This document shows, in pieces, positions 42,551 to 53,394 of a stretch of 64,000 bases of DNA (position 1 is the stretch's first letter; each line of letters begins with the position of its first letter). The stretch comes from Topomyia yanbarensis. Lineage: Eukaryota; Arthropoda; Insecta; Diptera; Culicidae. Below the pieces are notes generated by a model. The model searched no databases. It had not been told where the DNA came from and worked only from the letters and a program-made list of their open reading frames with translations. The stretch is taken from the NCBI RefSeq assembly GCF_030247195.1, contig NC_080670.1, positions 217,722,546 to 217,786,545 on the forward strand, given 5' to 3'. A program made the position numbers and the translations under genes.

Positions 42551-42749
42551 ATCCAGCTTTTTACGTGCCATAATGGTGGTCTAAATTTTTCAGTTCGTAA
42601 TACGCAACGCATACAACACATTGAACTAACGTGGGATGACTTAATCTCACTGGGCGGTTGACGTAAACGATTATTGTCAAAAAAGGGCAATTAAACGTAT
42701 TACGAACTGAACAATTTAGACCGCCATTATGGCACGTAAAAAGCTGGAT
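42551..42749. mobile_element. MITE with 54-bp inverted arms
   Basis: The arms 42551-42604 and 42696-42749 are near-perfect reverse complements (atccagctttttacgtgcc ... ggcacgtaaaaagctggat) around a ~91-bp loop. The sequence is non-coding. No convincing target duplication was seen, so the superfamily is undetermined. Confidence 0.75.
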
Positions 42750-43406
42750 ATATGATTTATTGTGAATATTTCTGCTCGTGTATAGGGTTCGCATTACACG
42801 CAGAAAAAAAAATCAGTATAAATAAACAAATGTTGGTTTTAAATAGCAATTTTCCCGTTTGATATAGTGACAAACAAGATTCAGTTTTGATTCAATCAAT
42901 GCTGTTGCTTAAAATTACTAACAAAAGATTTGTTGGCTTTTCAATAATTTCAACAAATATTTCGTTTGGAACAACAAAATTATGGTAAGTTTAACCGAAC
43001 AAACAAGTTCGAAGAAACAAAAACAAATCTTTGGTATTACCCAAAGGAGAAAACAACTCAAATCTAGTTGAAATCAAACAAAGATGCGGTTGGTTTATAA
43101 CAAAGGGATAAGTTAGATTCAACAAATTTTATTTTGATTCAACAGTGTTTCTATTTAAAATGCAAACAGAAGTATTTGTAGAACTAAACCAAATACATGC
43201 TTTCGAGAAACGCCTATTTCAGTTTGAAACCTCGTTTGCAACAGTCATTCGTCACGTTTTAGATTCAACTAAACGATTTGTTTATTCAAAAAGGCCTGAT
43301 TCTTCTGCATGTAAGATCGAAGATGCTTCCAGTTCAGTACACGCTTGGCAAATATTTATGCAGGTTTTGAACTATTTAGCGAAATTTTGACTTTTGGACT
43401 GGTTAT

Positions 43407-43513
43407 ACTACGTTCACACTACGAGTTAAAACGTGTTTTAACGCTATCTTGATGACATTTTTCTTGTTGCTAATTATTATAACATGTTTTAACTCTGTAG
43501 TGTGAACATAGTA
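43407..43513. mobile_element. Short MITE with ~28-bp inverted termini (Harbinger-like)
   Basis: It starts tactacgttcacactacgag and ends with gtagtgtgaacatagta, whose complement matches the start with two small differences. The flanks, judged against the intact R1 copy and allowing for the pogo insertion, give a 3-bp TTA target duplication, as expected for PIF/Harbinger. Its last TA pair served as the target of the neighbouring pogo-like element. Confidence 0.6.
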
Positions 43514-44225
43514 CAGTCGTGACTCGCTGGTTGGACACTTTTTAACTGGACCGCTTTTTAGTTGGACCTCCGCTAGTTGGACCATTGTCCCAAAGAGAAT
43601 AGGAAAAGAGACGAATAGTGTGAAGCCAAAAATACCTTATTGAGCAGACCAATCGTGCAATGTAAATAAACATTACTCATGCCTGAGTTGGAGGAGATAA
43701 GTATTGTAAATCTATCAAAAAAAAATTGAATTTTCGTCAGAATTTAGTGCAATCGTGATTGTAAGGTGCATTCTAGAGTCTATGTATGAGTAAAAACAAG
43801 TTTTAGAATTATTTCATCTCTTTGTTTCGAAATGCACATCGTTTGATATACAAATTCAACGATCGACAAAAGGTTTGTTTTCAAAATATAATAGGAGTCA
43901 TTTAAAGTGCTGCCTTTGGAAACGGTTGCCAAATTCTAGTGTTGAAATCATCGTAAAGGGAGTGTTGCCGTTTTGACTGATTTTCACTCTGCGTCTCTTT
44001 CACTATTCTCTTTGCATTGTCCAACTAAAAAGCATCTGAACGTCAAAATTTCGTGTCAAATTTACTTTGACAATCAATCTGACAATATTTAGAGATGTGA
44101 ACAGATGCATTTACACTGCCAACATCTCCTTTGGAGAGTTTTTGACATTTGTCAGTCGGTCCAACTAGCGAATCAAATTCGTCCTTGTCTAACTAGGCTG
44201 TGGCCCAACCAGCGAATCACGACTG
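43514..44225. mobile_element. Pogo/Tigger-like non-autonomous element (712 bp)
   Basis: The termini cagtcgtgactcgctggttg and its complement (..ccaaccagcgaatcacgactg) are flanked by TA on both sides (43512-43513 and 44226-44227), the Tc1/mariner/pogo signature. Subterminal repeats of (a/g)gttggac occur several times at each end. No long ORF remains, so it must have been mobilised in trans. Confidence 0.8.
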
Positions 44226-44649
44226 TATTAGAATCTGATAGTTCAAGTGTTATTTCCAAAATATCCCTACTCTAATGAAGCATGGTTAAAGTTGACAATT
44301 CGATAGAAAAATGAGGCATTGATGAAAACGAGATCGCTCATAAAGTTCCGGAAGTTTTTAAGCCAAGTAAATTTTTACATTACTGTCCTGGGCATTTCGA
44401 TATGCTGCGTCTTGATAAATCAATAAATAAAACCGACTCTTTCAAACTTTATTGAATCTTAATGATCTCAATTATATAATTCATATTATTCAATTAGAAT
44501 GGACCTGATCGAGATATGGGTGGATGATATATCCTCGCCGCTTGTTAGACTTTCCAGGTTTCAACTGCAACGATAATAACGATGCGAGAACTACGCAGTG
44601 TGCATATTTATATGTTAGATATCTCATATCATTTTCGCTTGAAAACCTA

Positions 44650-44895
44650 CACACAGAAAATAATATTAGTAAAAGTAAAAGTGTTCCGCTCTTAGCTAAA
44701 AACAACCAACGCCTACTATTAGATTGAAAGTAAAACTTTTAAATTAATCAATAATAATAATCAAAGTAAAACTTTTCCTTTTAAGTTAATGAAGAATAGT
44801 AATTAAAAGTTTTAATTTCAAGCTAAGGGTATGCGTTGGTTGTTTTTTGCTAAGAGTGAAAAACTCTTATTTTTACCAACATTTTTTTCTGTGTG
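44650..44895. mobile_element. TA-flanked MITE with long inverted termini
   Basis: The ends cacacagaaaa.. and ..tttttctgtgtg extend into imperfect arms of about 70 bases (inner words ctcttagctaaaaacaacc / ggttgttttttgctaagag). TA dinucleotides flank both sides (44648-44649, 44896-44897), consistent with a mariner-type 'mTA' MITE. Non-coding. Confidence 0.75.
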
Positions 44896-44898
44896 TAT

Positions 44899-45113
44899 AG
44901 AAACTAACTCCTGCAGGTTAGTTGCTTCAAGCAAACTTTTTTTTTAATGAAACTGAGTTGGGTTCTTGCAAAACAGCAGCGGTGTGAGCGAACCTGACAT
45001 ATATTTCAGGTTAGAACCCAACCCTATTTGCAGTTCAGTGGCACTTAACCTAGGTTGAACGTGACTTCAAACAAATGGGTTGACAGCAGTTAGGTCCGAA
45101 GCTGAGTTAGTTT
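44899..45113. mobile_element. Diverged MITE related to the 928-1036 hairpin
   Basis: The ends agaaactaactc and gagttagtttct are inverted. Internal words (tgaaactgag, aggttagaaccc, gacagcagttagg) resemble the hairpin element at 928-1036, though with many differences. It sits immediately next to the mTA MITE (44650-44895), and a SINE follows on its other side. Confidence 0.5.
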
Positions 45114-45172
45114 CTGCCTCAAGCGAAAACGACATCAATATACGGCTACGTCTTGTTATACGGCTACGTCTT

Positions 45173-45350
45173 TTTTTTTTATTTTTTTATATTTCGATTA
45201 TAGAGGTTTTAACCTTAGGGTCATTCGCCTCTTCGGGTTAGAAAAATCTCTTATGAAAAATTGCTAACCCTTTGTGCGGTGTCGGGAATCGAACCCAGGT
45301 GCGGTGCGAACAAGGCAATCGATTTACCAACTACGCTACGCAAACCCCCT
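45173..45350 (-). mobile_element. tRNA-derived SINE with 12-bp target duplication
   Basis: Minus-strand order: tRNA-like head with gcgtagcgtagttggtaaat and the B-box word ggttcgattcccg, then a body ending ctctataatcgaaatataaa, then a poly-A tail (T run at 45171-45190). It is flanked by cggctacgtctt at 45161-45172 and 45351-45362. A third copy of that word at 45143-45154 predates the insertion or reflects a local duplication. This is the best preserved of the three related SINE heads in the window. Confidence 0.85.
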
Positions 45351-46000
45351 CGGCTACGTCTTATTTACCTTTGGCATTTGAGACTTTTTGAATAAGTACT
45401 ATGGAAATCTTGAAAATTTCTACAAAGTATTAATTTTCTCACTGATACAAAGCGGATGCTGATGTACGTAATGTAGTATACAAGCAGGTAAGCCACAATA
45501 CAATGATAACTTTTCTAAATGAATATTTGCAACTGTAGTATATTTACTTACTTATGTACAGTAATTATCGATTTTTCCATTCATTCATTACTGAATTTTG
45601 ATTGTGACTATACTGTTAGATAAACTGTATAATGTGTGTCAGTAAAGAAGTATTTTGACTAATTTGCTGCCTGTGACGTGTATTCAGATATCACCAACAC
45701 ATGCGCAAACCAGCTTCAATCGTTTACCTACTTGATAGACAAATAGGAAGCAGACGCTCATCCCGGTCAGTACGCAGTATTCTTTCTCTTCGGGTTCATT
45801 GTTGGAGACAGACGCGATCGTACGATAGAATCGCGCTAAGGGAAAGTGCTTTGTAGATCTCTAGTTTACTGGAAGAAATTAGTTTTTCCAACTTTTAACT
45901 CATTCGTTTAAACGAAGGAAAGTGTTTTTAACGAAATTAACTAATTTTCGGCTTGAGAAGCTAAAAGTGTAAGTTAAGTGTAAGCTAACGAAAAAGTAAA

Positions 46001-49000
46001 ATGGCCGATAATCAAGATCAGGAAATGAACGGAAACGGTCAAGATTTTGATCAGAATGGTGAGCAAAAGCAAGAAAATGGAGCGGAGGCAACGCCGGTTC
46101 GGGATGACGACAGGTAAGTGTAACTTTGTTCCATAGAACAGGCTTGGGCCACGTCCATATGTTGCCATAGAGATTCAGAGGAAGAAGCGTTTGAAACAAT
46201 TTTTTAATTGATGCGCTCGCAAGTCGGTTTTTTCTCTTTCGATATGGCGTCGTAGGTCGTTGATTTTTACTCGAAAATGTAAAGTAATTGCATTCATTTG
46301 AGTTGCTAGGTTAATTTAAAATATTTTATGTCTGCGGGACGCGTGTTCAAAAGAATCAAAATGGCGGATCTGTCGCGGTTTACTTTGCTCGTTTCTTTCG
46401 GTGCGATTTCTCGTTCACGCGGGCTATGCAAAGGAGGCCATAAGCGGGCCTTACACGTTCAATATTTTTGTCAATACTAGAGTGTATTGACAAAAGTATT
46501 GTACGTGTAATGGAAAAAAAAATATTGACGATGTGGATTTCAAACGGGACTGAAATATTGTAACAATATCGTCAATACTGGTATTGACAAAAATATTGAA
46601 CGTGTAAGGGCCGCTATAAAAAGCCCCGTTTTGTCTTTTCTTTTAATCGTCTCAGTCAAAAAGTTTCTTTCAAATGACGGGTGAAAAAAACGAAAATCGC
46701 GAATTCAGTTAGTGTTTGTGTGCGTGTGTGGTACAGAAAATCCTTAGTCATACGCGGAACAACGTCTACTAAATACGCAGAAGGTAGAAAATGCCGGCAT
46801 CAGCGTTATCGATTTACGTCTACTTTGCATTTAAATAGAATCAGAGTTGTTGGTACACATATTTCCTTGGCTCATACACACATACGTATTTAATGTGCCG
46901 GGATTGATCGACGACGACCTCTGCCAGTGCGTTTGTTTGCTGTATAAGAAAAGTAGAAAGTCCTATGTAATGTACGTCAGCATATTCTCTGTAAGATTAA
47001 TATTCTCAAATTGTAATCATAACAGGCCAATTATAAATGTTTCTCAATCTAAAAAAGATACAAATTACTGTTTGTTCACATGCTTTGCTAAATGTGCTTA
47101 AAAGTACATTTGTCATTGGTCTGAATTTTATAAGTAAATACTATTGTTAATTGTAACTTTATTACTCTAAGCTTTACATTTGTTAATCTTGCTGTCGACA
47201 ATATAACGTAACGAGTACGATTCCAAGTAGTTCCACCACTGGTCAGATCTCTCGAGAGCTTCCAAAAAAAAACCACGTAAGAACAAATTATTTTCTTGAA
47301 TAAACAACTCGAAGAAGCCAAACATCCACTAGGATCGATCCTCCTGTTGTGTCTAGAGTGAACGACTAACCTTGTTCCTCTCCGGCAGGTTGTTGAGAGT
47401 GACAGAGACCCAGTAGCCTCTGTGAGACAAGAATGGACAGCTGAGAGAGACAGACATGTGGGATTCTGCACCAGGCTGTGCGAGAGACACAAGAGATGAA
47501 AGATGGTATTTATTATACTATAACTCAAATAAATCAATATGAAAAACAGTTTTCAACATACCAACTAATTGGATAAAAAGTAATCAAAACTCCGGAGATT
47601 CCTTCAGAGAGTCTATTCTTTGCAGGAAAATTGAAAATGTTATTATTTTTCCCTATTTTGCCTTTTGTTTGATTATTTGTTGATCCCTACTTTTTATTTT
47701 TGTTCCTTTTGATCTTTGAGACGGTGATTTTATCTTCAGTCCAAAAGGCCAGTCCAGTTAAGCTGTTGACAAATGTACATTTAGCGTTAAATTCTAGAAC
47801 TAAAAGAAAGCAAATCCTTTAGCTGTAACGATTTTCCAAATTTTACTGGTGTACAGAAATAAATTGTGTTGATAAATACTAGAACTATGATTGTATTACT
47901 TTTGAGATGTGCGTGCAATGATAAAATATAAAAGTAGCTTGTATTGACTCGATATTAATAAAATTTTAACTTTTTTCTAGAATAGCTTGAATAAGCAAAA
48001 AAAACGTAGACATTGCAAGGATCAATTCTAATTCGTAAACTTTCATCACATTCCAGAAAATTATTCGTTGGTGGACTTAGTTGGGAAACATCAGACAGTA
48101 ATATACATTTTTCCTTTTTATATTATGCTAAGACATTTTCGTTTATCTTTTTCCTTTAATGCTCCCTTCATTTGTTTTTTTCCTTCTTCCATAGGCTCCT
48201 ATCTATTTTCCTATGTTTATCACTTTTAGTTCTATTTGTGTTATTTTTCTTTTCTGTTCACTCTTTTACATAAACTGTTTGAAGTTTCCCGAATGAATTA
48301 TTAATTGTTTCGATGTTTTCGCTTTCGCAAACACTTCCTAACAGAGGAACTGAAGGAACACTTCGGGCAGTACGGAGAGATTGAAAGCATAAATGTCAAG
48401 ACAGACCCCAACACTGGCCGTTCGCGAGGATTCGCATTCATCGTGTACAAAAGTGCCGATTCTATCGATAAGGTTGTTGCGGCAGGCGATCATGTCATCA
48501 ACAATAAGAAGGTTGACCCGAAAAAAGCCAAAGCCCGCCACGGTAAAATCTTTGTTGGTGGCTTGACCGCCGAGGTTAGCGATGATGAGATCAAGACCTT
48601 CTTTTCGCAGTTTGGCAACGTAAGTAGCAATATTTCTATTCATTTTTTCAAGATTGTACATCTCTCTGTTGTTGCCTTCGATGATGAATATTTTTTCAGT
48701 TCTGCTTATGAATTTGAAAATGATTTAGCTAATTTTACCCACTTACTGATAGCGCAGCGATCATTCCTATATTAAATACATTGACGGCCGTGTATAACGA
48801 AAACTAACAGGATGGAAATCTTATTATTTTTAGATTGTTGACGTCGAAATGCCATTCGATAAGCAAAAGAATCAGCGAAAAGGTTTCTGTTTCATCACTT
48901 TCGATTCGGAGCAGGTCGTAAATGAACTCCTGAAGACGCCGAAGCAAACCATTTCTGGCAAGGAAGTGGATGTAAAAAAGGCTACTCCGAAGCCAGATAA

Positions 49001-52000
49001 TATGCAGATGGCTGGCCCAATGGGCGGACGAGGAGGCATGCGTGGTCCACCACCACGAGGCATGCGAGGTGGACGCGGGGGACCTGGAGGACCCAAAGGT
49101 AAGATTTGAGGAAGAACAATTTTGGCAGTCAACATTGGTTCTAACTTTGCAATTTGTTTATATTTTCAATTGACAGGTTACGGACAAGGTTGGGGTGGAC
49201 AAGGATATGGCGGCGGATACGGCCAGGGCGGTTATGGTGGATACGGTGACTATTACGGCGATTGGGGATGGGGCTACAACGGTTATGATTACTCCCACTA
49301 CGGTAAATTCAACAACCATTCACAGAAACACCATAATTAACTTTTATTTTGATTTTTTTATCTTATTACCTTTTTCGTGTTTAATTTGGACATATTGCTA
49401 AGTCACTCGTTCTATACATTTTCGAATGGAGGTGTGTTAACGTACAAACATTTCAAATTCTAAACTAATCAACAGTTAAATGGGTTCAAAGTAAACAAAA
49501 GTTAAAATTAGAGCATAAGTTGACTTTCAAACGCTAGAGTGAAACAGCTCCTCTAAAACTAAAGTAATGTTTCTATTCCAAAACTAGTTTCGATTGAACG
49601 AAAAATAGCTCAGAATCAAAAATTTGAGTTGAACAATAGTTACCGCATTTTAACCTTTCACTGTAAGGTCATATAAACACACTAAACTTTTCGAAATGTG
49701 TGTTCTGTGACAAAACGGTTTAAGATTAGCATTTGGTTCCAATATAGCAGTCTCTTTGTCCTAGTTATTCAGTTGCGAATAAGATAATGTAGTACCGAGT
49801 TCAATTTCTGGTTAGCGCGCGCGTTTTTTCTTAATCTACCGTGGCATAAAGTTGATTATCTTTACGATATTTTACCAGAACTATTAAAAATTTCGACAAT
49901 TTTGTTTTCGCAAATGTGATTTTATTACATTTTGCAGCATTTTTAATATAGTGATTGTCAATTGTTCTTGCCAAAATTTAGAAACAAATGTCTGCTCTTT
50001 GGTTTTTGTTTTGAGACGCGCGCCGCCTCATTTGCAATATTTTGTTTTTGTGACAACATAGTAACGATACCACACAATAAGTGCAAATAATTTCATCGGT
50101 AAAACTAAAGTAAATCGAAAATATTCTTAACGGTTCGCTTATTTTGGTCAACTGTTTCTTACATTAAGAAAAAGAGTTGTTAATGTCAATGGTTGTTGTT
50201 TTTTCTGCCTTTTTCACAGATTTTCGTTTTCATCTTGGGGAAAAATTATTCCTAAAATAATTGAACAAAAGAAAAGAAACCGCGATATTTCGTCAAAATG
50301 TGGCGGAAGTGCAACACAAAGAAAATCAAAAATCAAAGAAAGAGGAAGAAAAAACCGAATGATCGATGCTTGAGATATCGTTTTGAATCTATTTTCGATT
50401 TTACTGTTAGAGAAGACTTCTGGTGCGAATATTTTTTCTATTTTGAATAGGGTACGGTTCGTCCTGATTCGATTATAACGATTCGACAATAGTTTTTTTA
50501 TACGTTGGACGAAAACAGACTGCAAATATCGCCTGTGATATAGAAAATCAAATAGGAAAAAGAAAGACTAGAAGAGTCTGGCTTATTTTTACGAACGCAT
50601 ACAAATAAGTTCCTTAGAAATAAGGCCTTTGAGCGTGTATTTAGAAAAGTATCGAGACGTTTTAGGCGTCTTCATGTGACTTTTCAATTAATTTGTCCTT
50701 TCTTAAAGGGCACGGAACAAGAATATGCATAAGAAGGAAATTCCAAAGACGACAAGTAGCAATTTGTGGCAAGTTTGAAATTTTTTCGAGAAACCTATTT
50801 GATCAGACAGATCCCACTTGTGTACAGTCAAAAGATAACTTTTGTTTGCTAAAGTACCACTCATATTTGAAAATCAAAGTGTAAACGCACTCATGTTTCT
50901 CCATTCTTAAATCTGACGATGAGAATAATCCAACAACGAAATGAGATAAAGTAAAAGCTAGATTAAATATTCAATGAGCGCTTACTTTTTTTCTTCGTCG
51001 TTGAACTTTTCTCAATTTAGTATAGTTTTCGCATGCATGCCGTTTTATTTCAGTTAAATGCTATTAATACAGTAAGCACACATCAATGTGTTACTTTTAG
51101 TGAAGCCGGTTTCGTTTTTTTGTAATGCCCTATATTCCCTCTCTTGTTGTTACCACCACTACCACCAGGTCGGGTTTTTAACTTAATTCATTTTTTGTCA
51201 CCATCACGCTTGAAATTCTAAGTGTTTTTTTCGTTTCTAAATAATCGTATTGAAGTTTTGAACGCGCGCGCTTTTTGTCTATTTCATTTCTTAAAAGCAA
51301 ATATTTTGTAGTCTTACATTCAAACTTTAGATTTATTTTGACTTTTAGATTTAATTTTCTTTTATCGTAAAACGGATTCATAGAAAACTTCATTTATTTT
51401 TTTGGTAACGGTTATTAGTGGTAGCAAATAGTAGTTTAGTTTCGTGATAGTTTTAAATATTTGAAAGTACTAATTTTTAACCTTCCAGTGTAGTGGAGTT
51501 GAATTTATCTTTCGTTACACGAACATTAACACTGGAAAGAAGTGAGAAAGATAGAAAGACAAACCAACAAAAAGTTCTCGGGTGGAAACAGTGGAAAACA
51601 GAGGGGGGAAATGCGGCAAGAGAAGGTGCCCTAAGCACATTGAATATGAAAAATACATTGTCAAAAAGAGCATGAGTGAAAATGCCCGACCAGAAAAAGT
51701 GTATCCAAATTAAAACTAAACAAATAATAGATAACCATAACTACTTGTTCACTAGCATGATCAGTGAGACGGTGAAGAAAGGAGCAATAAATCTAAGCAG
51801 AGGAGAAAATCTGTGAAAAGAAAATCAAACAATGTGTTTTTCATACTAACTAGATTTGCCGATATCCGAGAAAATATCTTGGTTTCCCCCTGTTTTCCAC
51901 CCGACGAATGTATCCGTTAACAGTACAATATATAGGGAAGTAGGGCATAACGAAAATGATGGCTTAACTGCACTGCTGGAATATATATTTCTAATACCAT

Positions 52001-53394
52001 TAATAAATCATTCAGCATTTTTAATGGATAATTAGTTATAATTTTATGGATAATTAGTTATAGTTTTTAATACCCAAATTGTGCACATATGGACTTATGC
52101 CACTTGCTAAATTCCATAGAAAACTGTAGCTTTTAAAATGAAATCCCGTTACCATTCATTAAATGTTTTACGTTGCCGACCAAAGTTGAATTCAAATCGG
52201 TCGCTCATTTAATTAAACCGTTTGTTTCGTCATATTTTTGGCAGGCAGAAAATATTCCAAACAAGAAATTTACAATTCTACATTTCGTGCATTTATACAA
52301 GTTTAGAGTCCTTTAGAGTATATTTTCTAAAGCACAATCACTATTGGCAGTGTATCATCGTATAATCATGTTCTAAATATCCTGCCTTTATATTACTAGT
52401 TTTTAGTAATTTGAAGGACTACGCAGTGTGCAAGAAAGAAAGTTGTTTTTGTAACGATTTTAAAATCATTAGTTGGCACTAGTTTGCGTGTATTGTTCAG
52501 CTTGTACCCACTTTACAATCACGAAATTCAGCAATAGAAACAGCTCATTATTTTTTTTTGCTTCCCCTTGTTTATACTTCCCGAACAGACGACTATTATG
52601 GAGGTTACAACGACAGCTACGGAATGAATGGCGGTCGACCTGTCGGCCCTCGAGGGGGTAAAGGTAGTTGGACTTTGAAAATCTTGCCATCATAATTTTT
52701 TTTGCTTTCAAACGCTTGCACCACATCCTGTTGTTTGATTCAATGATCTTGGCATGTCAATAATGTGAAACTTCAAATCTGAATCACACTTATAACAGAG
52801 CTAAGAGATTTTTATCTGTGGTGGCGTTTGGTCCCCTTAACATTCAACCAATTAGAGAGTAGTTTTGTTGCTTTGGCGTGTTCTTTATTTTTCCTTTACT
52901 AAAAATCTAGTGCGTCTAACTTTTAGCGAAAAGCGCAGTAGTGATTATTCTTCCATTGATATTGAATTGTTTAAACCTTCAAAATGAACTTTCCATCTTT
53001 TTTTTGGCGATAAAAACATTCAGTTAAAATTATCACCAATCAGAAATTCCATCTATTTATTGCGTTATTTCGGAAATACCGCCAGAGCGCCACGAAAATA
53101 GTTTTAAAATAATCCTCCAATCAACGAATTTCGTAACGTAAAATTATTAAACGATGTGGAGTGAATGTACATGTCGTATCTGGTTTTGTTGTGTCAAATT
53201 TAGAATGTCATTAGAAATTTAATCCTCTTATTTAAGCTTGTGATGTATTCGACGATAAACTGTATTAATTACTAAATTTTATGCTTATTCTAAATTTTGT
53301 CTCATCAACAGGCGCCGGTGGTTACCAGGGTGGCAAGCAGCGAGGTGGTGGCGGTGGTGGTGGCAACCGCCAACCAAGGCATACCCCGTACTAG
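46001..53394 (+). CDS. sqd: Squid-like hnRNP A/B protein
   Basis: Seven exons encode about 325 aa: 46001-46113, 48057-48097, 48345-48619, 48834-49098, 49177-49302, 52589-52663 and 53312-53394. In Drosophila, Squid is a nuclear-cytoplasmic hnRNP that localises gurken mRNA and takes part in splicing and export. An acidic Gln/Asn-rich leader (MADNQDQEMNGNGQ) is followed by two RRMs. RRM1 has RNP2 LFVGGL at 40-45 and RNP1 RGFAFIVY at 79-86. RRM2 has IFVGGL at 120-125 and KGFCFITF. A Gly/Tyr/Arg-rich tail (GGRGGMRGPPPRGMRGG, then YGQGWGGQGYGGGYGQGG) ends in PRHTPY. Introns are long (1.9 kb and 3.3 kb), and all phases agree. Exon 5 can be read through its donor to a stop at 49338-49340, giving an alternative short tail (KFNNHSQKHHN), in line with the known C-terminal isoform diversity of sqd. 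Confidence 0.95.
46443..46615. mobile_element. MITE in squid intron 1
   Basis: Inverted arms at 46444-46477 and 46581-46614 (ttacacgttcaatatttttg / caaaaatattgaacgtgtaa) surround further internal repeats of tattgacaaaa. The ends agcgggcc / ggccgct abut ATA on both sides, suggesting a 3-bp target duplication as in PIF/Harbinger elements. Non-coding and intronic. Confidence 0.65.

Larger units (their letters stand above)
43320..44310 (+). repeat. Repeat R1, second copy split by nested insertions
   Basis: The left part (43320-43406) and right part (44228-about 44310) match 42165-42325 in order and orientation. They are separated by two elements: a short MITE (43407-43513) and a pogo-like element (43514-44225). 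Removing both restores the ttagaatctga..gttcaag junction seen in the intact copy. Confidence 0.75.
40546..46000. other. rin-sqd divergent intergenic region with a MITE cluster
   Basis: rin (-) and squid (+) are divergently arranged about 5.4 kb apart. Near rin a possible untranslated 5' exon ends with a good minus-strand donor (gcgaag|gtgagt, near 41512), which could splice to cttag|gaaATGG just before the rin start. This is inference only. Positions 41946-45350 hold at least seven transposon insertions, listed individually. Positions 42795-43140 are rich in aacaaa and related words and begin with acacgcagaaaaa, similar to the terminus of the MITE at 44650. They may be another, diverged copy. 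The squid promoter should lie near 45700-46000. Confidence 0.5.

Noticed and set aside
45265..45350. Possible tRNA gene
   Set aside because: It is the head of a SINE with poly-A tail and 12-bp target duplication.
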